From Adiantum capillus-veneris (Eukaryota; Streptophyta; Polypodiopsida; Polypodiales; Pteridaceae): 64,000 nucleotides of DNA. The stretch spans positions 39,609,281 through 39,673,280 of the forward strand of contig CM043960.1 in the NCBI GenBank assembly GCA_014529385.2. Direction: 5' to 3'. A program made the translations under genes and the position numbers. Below the pieces are notes generated by a model that saw nothing but the letters and a program-made list of their open reading frames with translations, searched no databases and was not told the origin of the DNA. Positions 50,540 to 61,894 of the stretch are shown piece after piece (within the stretch, counting starts at the first letter, position 1; each line of letters begins with the position of its first letter).

Positions 50540-52071
50540 TGATGGGGGCTTTTCACAAGCCAAGCTCCCATACCCCTCTTCTCTCGTCCCCACCCCATGA
50601 AAACCCCCTCTTAGGGAGGGAGTGATAAAAGGCATTGAAAAAAGTAAGAAAAAAATAAAGTATGATTATGTAAATATATGAGAAAGGTAAAATAGGCCAC
50701 CTCATGCCTGCGGGGCAGCCCATCCCCACCTTGCCTCCTTTTTCTTCATTGTTGCCCCGCCGTGTGTCCCTTTTCCTCTCCTCCACTCAAAAGGTCAACC
50801 CCCTCTCTCTTCCCCTTGTCCTTTCTCCTTTCTCTCTCTCCTCAAGCTACCCCACCTCTCACCAATAATGCATTCTAACTCACCAATAATGCACCCTAAC
50901 TCACATGCAACTTATCCTATCTTCCAAAATAGTATACCCCACACCCCCTTTCTCTCTCCTATCATATCCCATGATCCAAATACCCCCCCCTCTCTCTAAA
51001 GGGCGCCATGTCTCTTGTCTTGTAGCTAAATAACCTCCCCCACACTCACACACACTCAGTTTCACTGAAAAAGGTGCCCACAGAGCCATCCCCACCCGGT
51101 GGTTACCTGATTTTTCTTGTGTTCACACTCCCCTCTCTCCCCTCTTGTAATTACTTTATTCTCCATGTCACCTCTCACTTTTTTCATCAACCCATCTCTC
51201 TCTCTTAGTCTCTCTCTCATGAGATTGCTGTTCTGGCACATATACACACAGCCAGACAAGTGGGGTCCACAGTCACATGGCCTATGTAGATAACGATTTC
51301 TTCATTTCTAAATTCTAGAATTTCTCCCCCCTCCTCCCCTATATAAAGAGGGGTCACCATCACACTAAACACACACACAACATCACCAAAGAGTACACTA
51401 TGCACTGTGTGTGCCTAGTGCACACACACACACACACACCCACACCATCGCCATCACCGCAATCACCATGCTCGTCTTGAGCATGACCTCTACACCCTTG
51501 GGCTATGGAAGATGAAGGGCAGCTAAATGAAGGATGATGGCCATAACCCTCGTGCGAGTCTTCGCCATCAACTCCCACCTATCCGCCATGTGCTCTACCA
51601 CTCTCTCCCTTCTCATTCCCCTACCCTATGCTCCCCATTTCATCGCCTTATTCTCTAAATAAAGCTTGAGGTTTTATGAGTATGTTTTCTTGCAATGTTT
51701 TGCCCATGTGAGGTGTGCGGAATCGCCACCTAGTCTTGTGTTTGGAGTGAGCTTGTGTATGTGTGAAGGGTGTGCGGATTCGCCATCCTTCTGTGGTGCC
51801 TAAGTACTAAGCCGCCATACCCCCTCCCTCACTCTCTCTCTCTCTCTCTCTCTCTCTATTGATCTCATTTCCCTTCCTCTTCATCATTACTCCCAAGCAT
51901 CCATCTCTCTTGGATGAAAACTTTGTTATGGTGGTGTGTTTTTTGCATCCTAGCCGCTCAAGCTAGGTGGTGCCCCCTGTTCGCTTTACCGTGACAGGCT
52001 CAAGGCGCGCCATTCGGCCCCCTGGTGTTTTAGAGGCCGGCAGGGGTTCGAGGTTCTCTTTGCTCCCGTCA
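50540..52071 (+). repeat. Element E 5' LTR
   Basis: 1,532 bp. TATATAAAG at about 51340-51348 followed by CACACTAAACACACACAC. Short (CA)n at 51421-51440 and (CT)n near 51835-51857. Confidence 0.92.
51340..51348 (+). promoter_or_regulatory. TATA box of element E LTR
   Basis: CTATATAAAGAGG, repeated in the 3' LTR at 56181-56190. Confidence 0.55.
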
Positions 52072-52073
52072 TT

Positions 52074-52091
52074 TGGTGCCCCCACTGAGGA
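52074..52091 (+). other. Candidate primer-binding site of element E
   Basis: TGGTGCCCCCACTGAGGA begins two bases after the LTR end, as expected for a site that pairs with a tRNA CCA end. It is not the tRNA-Asp site of A-D and I cannot name the tRNA. Confidence 0.5.
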
Positions 52092-52144
52092 TCTTTTCAT
52101 GAAACCCTTCAATTTACAAGACTGAAAACCCTAAACTATTGTGA

Positions 52145-52846
52145 ATGGATGAATGGCTAGCAGGATTTGCTAATTGGACGACAGAAGAAGAAGAGCTCCA
52201 AGCACAACTGGACGAACTCCGCATCTCCATCGAAGCTCGAGTGCCAGGTGTAACGGTAATCAATTTGCAGTGGGAGAGTCAACCAACACGCCAAACCCAG
52301 TGGATATACATAGGCCAAGTGCCAAGAAGAAGAAGGAGAAGGTCGAAACCATGTCCGCAACATACAACTAACCAACAACAAAAAAATGGAAGGAGCTCTG
52401 CACAATAGAGAATCAACACTATTCTACTTTGAGAATCGGGTAACTCAAGTCACCGAGGTAATTATCACAGTCAGTTTTCAAGTCGCACCTGATGCTGCAG
52501 CACAGATAATGGAAGCATTGGCTCACACTCTCACTAGAGAAACTAGGGATCTACTGAGTTTGTTTCAGGAAAGAACACCACCCTCTCCCACAAGCTTGGA
52601 CAGTGACTAAGCACCTCTAAGCTTCACATGAATCAATACAACCTACCTCAAGACAGATCACACATACCAACACGTGTACGATCAATCAAGGTAATATTGG
52701 ACTTGAAGGATCACTACCAGCACGTCATTGACACCATGCCAGGTGGGGAGCGGTTTTTTGACGTTCTGGCATCAGATCAGCCATTTGTCTTACCTTTGGT
52801 ACAAGGCAATGTACCGTTTGAAGTTTTAATCTATGTCCTAGTATAA
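52145..52846 (+). pseudogene. gag: Element E gag N-terminal frames
   Basis: Three short + frames (52145-52408, 52386-52610, 52628-52846). The first begins MDEWLAGFANWTTEEEELQA with a helical acidic segment and a basic RRRRRRSK run. The others carry QVAPDAAAQIMEALAHTLTR and PGGERFFDVLASDQPFVLPL. Probably one decayed gag N-terminus; no named domain. Confidence 0.4.
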
Positions 52847-52899
52847 GAGGGTATACACGCCTCCTTGTAAAGAAGAAAAAAAATTTTGCAAGTTAAGAA

Positions 52900-53319
52900 G
52901 TGTGTCTTTCTAGATCTCTCTCAGTAATCATGACAAGTGTAGCATTTCCAACATTTAAAGGAAAGAAGGGGGAGGATTTGGTAACAAACTTCCTAGATGA
53001 CTTTGAAGTAGCATGTGTAGTGAGCAACAAAGATACGGATGAATCCCGGGTTAGAATCTTTAAGCATCTCATGAAGCTAGAAGCTAGATCATGGTACAAT
53101 GCACTTCCACAAGAAACCAAGGATGACTGGGAACCCTTAAAAACCGCTTTTAAGAGGAGCTTTGGGGGAAGTATCACTTCAGAAAATTTGTGGGACAAGT
53201 TGAGAGACTTGAAGCAGGAGGGTCTTTTAGAATATGCTACCTATGAGTCCAAATTGTGGATTTGTGGGAACGGTGGGTTGAGTCACTGGCAAGGGGGGAA
53301 GCTGCACCCGATTTCCTAA
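52900..53319 (+). CDS. gag: Element E gag capsid core
   Basis: 139 residues. AFPTFKGKKGEDLVTNFLDD, IFKHLMKLEARSWYNALPQE and WEPLKTAFKRSFGG follow the retrotransposon capsid pattern (F-x-G, later A-x-x-W-(Y/F), then W-x-x-L-x-x-A-F). The likely start is the ATG at 52930 (MTSVAFPTFKGK). The frame shifts near 53256-53319 into the next. Confidence 0.75.
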   Translation: MCLSRSLSVIMTSVAFPTFKGKKGEDLVTNFLDDFEVACVVSNKDTDESRVRIFKHLMKLEARSWYNALPQETKDDWEPLKTAFKRSFGGSITSENLWDKLRDLKQEGLLEYATYESKLWICGNGGLSHWQGGKLHPIS

Positions 53320-53948
53320 AAAAAGATCGGTTCACGCATGGCTTATGGCCGCTTCTCAAGGAGAAGGTGAAAGGTAGATTCCCGACTACGTACGAGTTAG
53401 CCGTTGAGATTGCTCGCCTTAAGGACAAGAAGCTGCGAATGAAAGCAAAAGAAACCGAGTCAATAGAAGCAGGAACATCGCGTCGACCAGTAACTATGAC
53501 AACCACCATTCCACCACCACCACCGACTCTTGGGGTAAGAGGTGACCTACAAGATATGTTGGCCCATATTACTAACCAACTGCAGAGTTTGTCTGTCCAC
53601 TTAATACAGCAAGGGAGGAGTCAAGAAAGAGATCAAGACCCCGGAAGAGCACGACGACAAAATAGGGAGTATCACTGCTACAACTACAGAGAAGATGGTC
53701 ACGGTATGTACTACTGTCCCAAACCACGAAAAAACTATAATAGAGGAGGTAGGAGGAACCAATTGTCACCCCCTAGAGAAAGAACACCCCCACCCCGAGC
53801 ACCAGCCCCACCAACACAAATTCTATGTCCGCCACAATCACCACTTACAATCATCCTACGCCCACCACCAATTGGTACCGGCACACCAAGTATCATTGGT
53901 CTTGCAGAAGAGGTCAAGATGAAGGTAACAGAAGAAGGATCAAGCTAG
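53256..53948 (+). CDS. gag: Element E gag C-terminal part with degenerate zinc knuckle
   Basis: 230 residues. FLKKDRFTHGLWPLLKEKVK and FPTTYELAVEIARLKDKKLR continue the capsid. A proline-rich linker precedes CYNYREDGHGMYYCPKP. A knuckle would read C-x2-C-x4-H-x4-C; the second cysteine is tyrosine (TGC to TAC-type change). The C-terminus is proline-rich and basic. Confidence 0.65.
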   Translation: MDLWERWVESLARGEAAPDFLKKDRFTHGLWPLLKEKVKGRFPTTYELAVEIARLKDKKLRMKAKETESIEAGTSRRPVTMTTTIPPPPPTLGVRGDLQDMLAHITNQLQSLSVHLIQQGRSQERDQDPGRARRQNREYHCYNYREDGHGMYYCPKPRKNYNRGGRRNQLSPPRERTPPPRAPAPPTQILCPPQSPLTIILRPPPIGTGTPSIIGLAEEVKMKVTEEGSS

Positions 53949-53972
53949 AAGTTTATTCAAAGAACTGAAGCA

Positions 53973-54410
53973 GTGGAACAAGAGGTTAAAGAATCAACAT
54001 ATGCTACCCAGGTGGGGGAGGTAAGTCAAGAAAATTGTGTTACAAATGTGAGTACATCTTTAACCTTGGATGAAATAGGCACCAAAGCGATCAATCGACA
54101 ACATTGGGCAGTAAGGGTAAGAAGGTGTAAAGTGTTGATTAGGCCTTGTCAGAGTAAGAGGAATGCAAAAGTCATGAAAGATACAAGAGAAGAGGAAAAC
54201 CAGCCTGTTAGCAAGGCTTTGCAGAAGATGGACAACATATCAAGCAAAGGGGAGGGCTTTGAAAACGGAAGCCTGTGCACCACCATGGACCAAGGACAGT
54301 GTAGCAAGCTAAAGGAATCTTGCATCAAGGAAGTTTCACTTGAGGACCATAACGAAGAGGTAAGTATGACTGAAGGTTTGGAGTTGGATATTTCTCCAGA
54401 GGCTTGGTAG
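53973..54410 (+). CDS. Element E ORF of unknown function
   Basis: 145 residues, charged, starting MEQEVKESTYATQVGEVSQE. No family motif. It lies between gag and the membrane-segment ORF and ends at TAG 54408-54410, 15 bp before the next frame; both may be pieces of one 3' ORF. Confidence 0.35.
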   Translation: MEQEVKESTYATQVGEVSQENCVTNVSTSLTLDEIGTKAINRQHWAVRVRRCKVLIRPCQSKRNAKVMKDTREEENQPVSKALQKMDNISSKGEGFENGSLCTTMDQGQCSKLKESCIKEVSLEDHNEEVSMTEGLELDISPEAW

Positions 54411-54425
54411 CCGAGCAAGATTTTA

Positions 54426-55160
54426 TTGTGTAGTGTTATGGACTTGGAGATGGGTAATGCCTCTAGTCTACTGAAAGATGTTATAAACTTGGAGATGGGT
54501 AATGCCTCCAGTTTATGTGAGGGTGTTCAGAGTAAGTGTGATGATCAATATGTTGCCAACCTTTTAAGGATGTTCCAAACTCCTCCACAACACAGCATTG
54601 TGTTTGCATGGGATGCATCAGACCTATGGCTATGGCTAGCTGCTATAACATATAGAGAGAAGATCAGCATTGAGATAAGAGCAAAGGAGCCATGGATAGA
54701 CAAAAGCCTGATAGAATGCAAGAATGAAGACCTCATTCTCAATTTGGTACAATTTTTTACAAATAGTGCATCCTCTCTTTGGAGAAAGGTAAGTGAATTA
54801 CGCTTGTATTTAAGCCGCAAGGTAGGTGGCTTGCTATTAGCATTAGTAAAGGAAGCTGACATGTTTGAGCACACCCAAAAGAAGCATGATATGCTTGCAG
54901 TTTTTTCTAGTCATGGCAGTAAGCAAGATTCTGAAGAAAACTTGAGCTCACCACACCAACAAGGCGGCCATATATGGTGGATTCTTGGTACACTCTTGGG
55001 AATCATAATTTTCAGTTCTGTCTTTGCAGGAGCGAAGATGTTCATTTCCCCTCTCGCTACTGGTGGTTACAAATTTGGTCCAATTTGGCATGCAAATTTT
55101 ATTCTTCGGACACTGCAGACAATGATCCTATTTTTCACTTGGGATCCAGGAGGACACTAG
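54426..55160 (+). CDS. Element E 3' ORF with one predicted membrane segment
   Basis: 244 residues. An 18-residue step repeat opens it (DLEMGNASSLLKDVI / NLEMGNASSLCEGVQ). Helical, partly hydrophobic middle. Residues 182-206 (HIWWILGTLLGIIIFSSVFA and on) form a clear hydrophobic stretch long enough to cross a membrane, followed by a short tail. It is the last ORF before the LTR, where envelope genes sit in retroviruses and env-like ORFs in some plant gypsy elements. No signal peptide, cleavage site or family motif is seen, so env-like is only a position-based suggestion. Confidence 0.45.
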   Translation: MCSVMDLEMGNASSLLKDVINLEMGNASSLCEGVQSKCDDQYVANLLRMFQTPPQHSIVFAWDASDLWLWLAAITYREKISIEIRAKEPWIDKSLIECKNEDLILNLVQFFTNSASSLWRKVSELRLYLSRKVGGLLLALVKEADMFEHTQKKHDMLAVFSSHGSKQDSEENLSSPHQQGGHIWWILGTLLGIIIFSSVFAGAKMFISPLATGGYKFGPIWHANFILRTLQTMILFFTWDPGGH

Positions 55161-55374
55161 CACAAAGTTCTGGAAGCCATGGGCTTCCCCTTTAATCAAC
55201 CGACACTATTCCAAGGAACAAGCTATCACCCGGACCTGTTACAGATTCATGAATATCCCAGAAATCTCACCAATGGCCAAATGGAATGGCTGGTTCAGAA
55301 GGCAACTCGATATCGGATCCTACAGCTAAGCGGAAGAAGAAACAGATGAGCTAGAGGCATGAATGCCTCTAGCC

Positions 55375-55390
55375 AAAAGGGGAGGGCTAA
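55375..55390 (+). other. Polypurine tract of element E
   Basis: AAAAGGGGAGGGCTAA directly before the 3' LTR. Confidence 0.75.
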
Positions 55391-56260
55391 TGATGGGGGC
55401 TTTTCACAAGCCAAGCTCCCATACCCCTCTTCTCTCGTCCCCACCCCATGAAAACCCCCTCTTAGGGAGGGAGTGATAAAAGGCATTGAAAAAAGTAAGA
55501 AAAAAATAAAGTATGATTATGTAAATATATGAGAAAGGTAAAATAGGCCACCTCATGCCTACGGGGCAGCCCATCCCCACCTTGCCTCCTTTTTCTTCAT
55601 TGTTGCCCCGCCGTGTGTCCCTTTTCCTCTCCTCCACTCAAAAGGTCAACCACCTCTCTCTTCCCCTTGTCCTTTATTCTTTCTCTCTCCCCTCAAGCTA
55701 CCCCACCTCTCATCAATAATGCATTCTAACTCACCAATAATGCACCCTAACTCACATGCAACTTATCCTATCTTCCAAAATAGTATACCCCACAACCCCT
55801 TTCTCTCTCCTATCATATCCCATGACCCAAATACCCCTCCCTCTCTCTCTAAAGGGCGCTATGTCTCTTGTCTTGTAGCTAAATAACCTCCCCCACACTC
55901 ACACACACTCAGTTTCACTGAAAAAGGTGCCCACAGACCCATCCCCACCAGGTGGTTACCTGATTTTTCTTGTGTTCACACTCCCCTCTCTCCCCTCTTG
56001 TAATTACTTTATTCTCCATGTCACCTCTCACTTTTTTCATCAACCCATCTCTCTCTCTCATGAGACTGCTGTTCTGGCACATATACACACAGCCAGACAA
56101 GTGGGGCCCACAGTCACATGGCCTATGTAGATAATGATTTCTTCATTTCTAAATTCTAGAATTTCTCCCCCCTCATCCCCTATATAAAGAGGGGTCACCA
56201 TCACACTAAACACACACACAACATCACCAAAGAGTACACTATGCACTGTGTGTGCCTAGT

Positions 56261-56320
<60 letters not shown>

Positions 56321-56952
56321 ACACCCACACCATCACCATCACTGCAATCACCATGCTCGTCTTGAGCATGACCTCTACACCCTTGGGCTATGGAAGATGA
56401 AGGGCAGCTAAATGAAGGATGATGGCCATAACCCTCGTGCGAGTCTTCGCCATCAACTCCCACCTATCTGCCATGTGCTCTACCACTCTCTCCCTTCTCA
56501 TTCCCCTACCCTATGCTCCCCATTTCATCGCCTTATTCTCTAAATAAATCTTGAGGTTTTGTGAGTATGTTTTCTTGCAATGTTTTGCCCATGTGAGGTG
56601 TGCGGAATCGCCACCTAGTCTTGTGTTTGGAGTGAGCTTGTGTATGTGTGAAGGGTGTGCGGATTCGCCATCCTTCTGTGGTGCTTAACTACTAAGCCGC
56701 CATACCCCCTCCCTCACTCTCTCTCTCTCTCTCTCTCTATTGATCTCATTTCCCTTCCTCTTCATCATTACTCCCAAGCATCCATCTCTCTTGGATGAAA
56801 ACTTTGTTATGGTGGTGTGTTTTTTGCGTCCTAGCCGCTCAAGCTAGGTGGTGCCCCCTGTTCGCTTTACCGTGACAGGCTCGAGGTGTGCCATTCGGCC
56901 CCCCGGTGTTTTAGAGGCCGTCGGGGGTTTGAGGTTCGTTTTGCTCCCGTCA
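55391..56952 (+). repeat. Element E 3' LTR
   Basis: 1,562 bp, pair of 50540-52071. (CA)n here is about 57 bp (56262-56318) against about 20 bp in the 5' LTR. Confidence 0.92.
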
Positions 56953-56956
56953 GCAT

Positions 56957-57598
56957 CAAAAGATTTTACTAAGATTTGAAGGACTATTGGTAAGATACAA
57001 AAAGGATAAAAATTGGGGAAATAGTACACTTGGATCGGAAGGGGTGATGGCCTTCTGATCAGAATGATATGTATGCTATTATCTATTTAAGGTCTAATTA
57101 AAAAAGGGGATATATAGAAATCATACTTATAAGTACTTTTATAAATCTTTGGGAAAATAAACATTTTTTTATTAAAAAATCCCAAAGAACTGGATTACAT
57201 GGACACTATGGACAGTGGTTTTTTAAGTTAAAAGAGTTCTAATTTGGACATGGATAACAACTGATATAGTCCATTGACACCTGCAAAACACATTGAAGGC
57301 TAACATATTTGTTGTCTTGTTTGGATGGATGCAGGTGAGGAGTCTATCCTTTCTTGGAATTTTTTTGGCTTAAAGAAAATGTCTATCCATGATTACACTT
57401 GCTCCTACTACTTGAGAAGTACTTTTTTAATGAGTCATTATCATTGTATACTAGAATGAGGCTTCATTCTCATAAGCCATGTACAAAGATAATTCTAAGA
57501 CTAAGTTGTTTTTATACTAACCATTGCCTTTTCTCTAAATCAAGTTGTCTTTTGAATGTTAAAGTTCAATTATGTCTTACTATTTAAGTAAAAATAGC

Positions 57599-57661
<63 letters not shown>

Positions 57662-58496
57662 CTAAGAGGTCCCTAACGTAGCCTGAAAGGTCACCGTGAG
57701 TTCTCTAGTGGATTGGACTAATTTGGAGTTTCCATATGATGTCAGATAGTATGATGCAAGATGAGGTGTCTACACTAGCTCTATATAATAAGCTACTTTG
57801 TACTCGCTTTGTTCAATCTAGCAATCAAGTTTGTGTCTACACTCTACCCTTAAATTTTCCAAATTTTCCAAAATACCCCGAGTTGTGAGATCAAACTTCT
57901 CCAAAGATAGAAAAAATTGTAGCTTTTCATAAGAAGATTGATTGTTTATCAATACGAGATGCTAAAACTAGAATTTGAGATGGTTATGTAGGCTTTGGAG
58001 ATTAACTGCTTCATTATTGTGCTTTTTTGCGAGGTAACTTGTGACAAATTACATGCCAAGCACTCAAAAACCGATCTCGATTGTTGGAAAGAAATAAAGA
58101 TAAAAAAATCTTGAACAATCCAACCAAAATAGATACAAAGGTATTTTGGGATTTTTTGAAATTACAACGATATTTTGGCATTGCACCCCAATTTTAGCAG
58201 GGAAGGTGAGACCATTGTCTAACCCGCCATGTGCACGTTTCCCTTTCCTTTTGCATTTTCTTGAACTTTTCACTCCTTCAAGCCCCAAGGCATCACCCAA
58301 GATACCCCTTAAAACAAATGAAAAAAAAAGATCGTACTTGGTTGAAAACTCTTCAAAATCATTAATTTGCGTCTCAGATACCAAGATTTCTCTTAGAATA
58401 CTATAATGTAACTCTTCTTCCTCTAATAGACCATCTCTTTCTCTAACACCCCCTTCGCTCTCACCTGCAGATGAACGTGACATCGAGCATCTCCTT
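56957..58496. other. Sequence between elements E and D
   Basis: No convincing gene. The minus frame 58064-58483 (139 codons, acidic start, basic middle) has no family motif. A (CA)n tract lies at 57602-57661. Confidence 0.35.
57602..57661. repeat. (CA)n microsatellite, 60 bp
   Basis: Uninterrupted CA/AC run. Confidence 0.97.
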
Positions 58497-58596
58497 CTCT
58501 CTCGTCTTCTCCATGCTCATCCACTGTCTCCTACACTCAGGGCCTTGCTTGCACACCAGAAAAATCTCTCTGTCTCCATGCTCATGTTGACACACG

Positions 58597-58657
<61 letters not shown>

Positions 58658-58750
58658 CTTCTCCACACTCACCCACCGTCTCCTGCACTCGGAGCCTTGC
58701 CTGCACACCAAAAAAATCTCTCTGTCTCCATGCTCATGCTGACACACGAC

Positions 58751-58755
<5 letters not shown>
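58497..58755. repeat. ~105-bp direct repeat flanking a (CT)n tract
   Basis: TCCATGCTCATCCACTGTCTCC...GACACACGGAAACT (58510-58603) recurs as TCCACACTCACCCACCGTCTCC...GACACACGACAACT (58660-58755). Between them is (CT)n at 58601-58655. Confidence 0.85.

Positions 58756-58812
<57 letters not shown>
58754..58812. repeat. (TG)n microsatellite abutting element D LTR
   Basis: About 59 bp of TG running directly into the LTR start TGTTAGCAG at 58812. Confidence 0.95.
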
Positions 58813-58816
<4 letters not shown>

Positions 58817-59729
58817 GCAGCAAGCTAACACGGATACCATTTTTCAGAATTCTCATTGTAAACCACTTATTATTTTGATAAATCGAGAATATTGTAACTT
58901 CTATTTTCTCGGATAAACTCTATAATTAATGAGCCGGGGCTACAAGCTTCCAGATTGTATCAACGTCATTACCCATCTTTGGTAGAACTCCCAGATTATT
59001 AGTTTTGACCACCAAAAACCTTGGCTAAGGTATAAAAGCCAATTTTTGTAAGTTATTATTAAGTTTTTGGATAATAAAATAAATAGCGTGAGCTAACAGC
59101 GCTCACTCCTCTCCTTCTCGCGCTTCGTACTCTCTCCCCGGTTGTCACATTGCAGTCGTGTTTGTTGCATTGCAACCGCAGGTAAGAGCTCTACGCATTG
59201 ACGTAAGCACATCACGGTATTTCGTAGCTTTTGGTGTTGCCGACCTGTGGCCTAATTTCATCATAACTAGGAATTTATACTTTCAAATAAAAAACTAAGC
59301 ATAGGCGGGTTATTAGGACATCATTGCTAAGCATTTAGAGCATTCTGGGTCGAAAATGACTAAGTCAAAAATCCACTGCTGTTAATAATCACGATTTTGG
59401 AACTTGACCTAAAGTGGGGTTTGAGACCATAAGCATGTGTGCTTAGGTCTTATAAACATGTCCTAGAAGTTTGCTACGTTTGGATGTCATTTGATGCTGT
59501 AACGGATGTGATTTGTTTGCCGATGAGCGATTTTCTTTTGGTGATTTCAATCACTTGAGTGTAGCTTAAGTTAGATGTGAGTTGTTAGTTGTTTTCCGAG
59601 AGATTGACAACCTCTTGTAGCCTCTATGCACTAGTCGATTTAGCTTTATCCCATGGATTGACAATTTAATCATGGTTCTCGCTAACACGACAATAAGATA
59701 GGATGGTGAGGTTAGACATGCGTCCCACA
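58812..59729 (+). repeat. Element D1 5' LTR
   Basis: Starts TGTTAGCAG, ends GTCCCACA. TATAAAAG at 59031-59038. Half copy of the family palindrome, GTTAATAATCACGATT, at 59391-59406, about 325 bp before the end. The part from about 59252 is duplicated at 62010-62488. Confidence 0.88.
59031..59038 (+). promoter_or_regulatory. TATA box of element D LTR
   Basis: AAGGTATAAAAGCC, about 220 bp into the LTR. Confidence 0.55.
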
Positions 59730-59731
59730 TT

Positions 59732-59749
59732 TGGCGCCACTTCCAGGGA
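59732..59749 (+). other. Primer-binding site of element D1 (tRNA-Asp-like)
   Basis: TGGCGCCACTTCCAGGGA, about 14 of 18 matches to the tRNA-Asp complement, with changes in the middle. Confidence 0.75.
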
Positions 59750-60392
59750 CCGAAGAGACCTAAACTTGGGAAAAACATGAGCGTCTTGTGAAGTTATCCT
59801 TTAACTTCCTCTAGGATCGCTTAGAGTTCAAAACTTTCTTTTAAAAACTGCATAGCCTAAGATTGTCGTCTTTTGCTATGTAGAGGTAGCTTAGAAGTAA
59901 TTGTACTTCCTGAGTTAGGATTGCAGGATTGTAGAAATAGATTAGGATTTTGACGATGATTGGTAGACGAGAGAAAACCATAAAAGACAAGAAAACGAGT
60001 GTTTGTGAACACTTTCCACAACTCCATTGCATGCGAATCTAGGAGTAGGGTAAGTAGGATCCGAGGTGGAATTCAGAACATTGCTCTATCTCTCAAAGAA
60101 TCAAGTGTAAATTGTCATTGGAAGTTGCAGAATTTCAGGTCTACGACTAGAAATAGCAAGAAAAGACTCGAAACCACTCAATCTGACTAGAGAGTAAGCT
60201 TAAAAGTTGAATGAATCAATTGGTAAGATCAACTCGAGGTAAAAATTTCAAGAGTTGGCCAAAACTCAGATTATTTAATTTGTCTTGACATTTTAGGCCA
60301 AATTAAGTTTTGATGCGATTCATAGGCTTAAAATAGCTCATGTAAAGACTATCTTTGAAAAAATTGCAAAAAAGTGATCATTTCAAGCCTGA

Positions 60393-61244
60393 AGTTAATA
60401 ATCACGATTATTAACTTTTAGCTCAAATTTGACCAAGGTTCATACCATTGAATCATTGCATGTGTACAAACAACTTTTGTAAAGGCCCAAAAGATTTGGA
60501 TCACCGAACTGGCAAAAAACTGGCTAAAAACTAAAGTTTGTACTGTGTTTTTGAATCTTGAGTGTAAATTGGAAAAAAAATTGTCCAAACTTGTTGAAAA
60601 TTGTGATAAACATGTGTACATATGTACTCAGTTGACCAAAAAGATGCAGAAAGTTGCCAGTTGCAAATAATCACGATTATTTACATCTGCTCTATTTTTC
60701 AACTTTTTTGACCAAGTCAGCATACCACTAGTTTTACCATGTTGTAATAAGCCAAATTTGGTAAGATTTGGATCATTGGATTGAAAATTGTGACCAAATT
60801 TGCAAAGTTAATCTGCGGACAGAAAATTGATGACCATTTGACAAAAAATTGTCCAAACTTGATGAAACTTGGCTAGTGACCTTAACTTGAGGTGCTTAAC
60901 AGATCTGTGTCAAAGTTGGGACAAAAATGTATAAAAATATAGCTCAAGTAAATAATCATGATTATTTATATCTGCTTCAAAACTTGAAAATTTTGCATAT
61001 TTGAGTATACCACAAGGTCAAGCATATCAAGTAGATATCACAAATCAATTTTGGTGAAATTTGGATCACAAAATTGAGACTTAAGTCAGATTCTTGAAAT
61101 CAGAGTCTACGAACACAAAACAGTTGATAAACTTGATCAGATTTTGTCCAAACTTGTTTAAACTTGTCCAAGGACTTTAACAGGTTGTATACTTTCCAAA
61201 CCATGTAAAAAACTGACAAAAGTAAATAATCACGATTATTTACT
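60393..61244 (+). repeat. Leader palindrome array of element D1
   Basis: Four palindromes centred at 60404, 60673, 60958 and 61232 (steps 269, 285, 274). The core is AATAATC-NN-GATTATT with longer arms in most copies: AGTTAATAATC, then AAATAATC, TAAATAATCA and AGTAAATAATC. Centres read CACG, CACG, CATG and CACG, where D2 copies keep CGCG. A GTCCAAAC phrase lies about 86-107 bp before three of them. Confidence 0.88.
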
Positions 61245-61648
61245 ACTGCTACGCGGGGACATTAGTTTTGACTTTTGAACTTGTAAAGTGTTAGACCAGC
61301 ATAATATAAATACACCGGACAATTTTGGGTTCAATCGGATCCGAATTGGTGCATGTTCACTCAGTTTCCAGGTTGCAGATTAATCCTTTGATTTTTGCTG
61401 AAGTCGAATCTGAAAAGTCAGTTTGACTCTCATAGCTCGATTTAAAGTGATACACATAGACTAATCACGAGAGTTAGCAAAAACTCTACTGTATTTATAG
61501 AAAAATAGCTAACTTAATCAAATTTGTACAGGAATCAGGTTGCAGACGAGGAATCGGCAATTCAGTAGAGGTTGCAATAAAGTCAAGTGGAAATTGACGA
61601 CAGGTCAATCCAAAGGTAAGTACTCTATCCAGGGCTTCGTAAGTCTTT

Positions 61649-61894
61649 ATGAACCTTAGATCTGGTCGTGTACTAGGAAATCAGGGCATACTCGGAGAAA
61701 CCTCCAGTAGAGTATCCACCAAAGAAAGCGTGAATCAAGGCAATTCCTTGCACACAATTCTTGAAGAAGTCTCATACACTTTTTCAGATTCAACATCTGA
61801 AATGTCTTCTTACTCGACTCACTCGGAAACCGAAACGACAATGCGCTATAAGCATATACTCTCTTTTTACAAGACTAACCGCCATGGAGCCTAG
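61649..61894 (+). CDS. gag: Element D1 gag start
   Basis: 81 residues from MNLRSGRVLGNQGILGETSS. The start M-N-L-R-S-G-R matches the gag start of element C (MHLRSGRVLE). Ser/Thr/Glu-rich after that. The frame stops at 61894, and readable sequence (LDPNEEYAIRIDDMTMVLSL) continues briefly before the break into D2. No capsid domain is reached. Confidence 0.6.
   Translation: MNLRSGRVLGNQGILGETSSRVSTKESVNQGNSLHTILEEVSYTFSDSTSEMSSYSTHSETETTMRYKHILSFYKTNRHGA

Larger units (their letters stand above)
50540..56952 (+). mobile_element. Element E: 6.4-kb non-autonomous LTR retrotransposon with gag and a membrane-segment ORF
   Basis: LTRs 50540-52071 and 55391-56952 (about 1.53 and 1.56 kb) are near-identical, starting TGATGGGGGC and ending CCCGTCA. 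GCAT stands on both sides (50536-50539 and 56953-56956), a 4-bp target duplication. The 3.3-kb interior has a gag-type capsid and degenerate zinc knuckle plus a 3' ORF with one hydrophobic segment. No protease, RT or integrase. The purine run AAAAGGGGAGGGCTAA precedes the 3' LTR. Confidence 0.9.

Noticed and set aside
54426-55160. Calling the element E 3' ORF a true viral envelope
   Set aside because: No signal peptide, cleavage site or family motif; only position and one hydrophobic segment support it.
58064-58483. 139-codon minus-strand frame next to microsatellites
   Set aside because: No recognisable motif and no related copy in the window; insufficient support.
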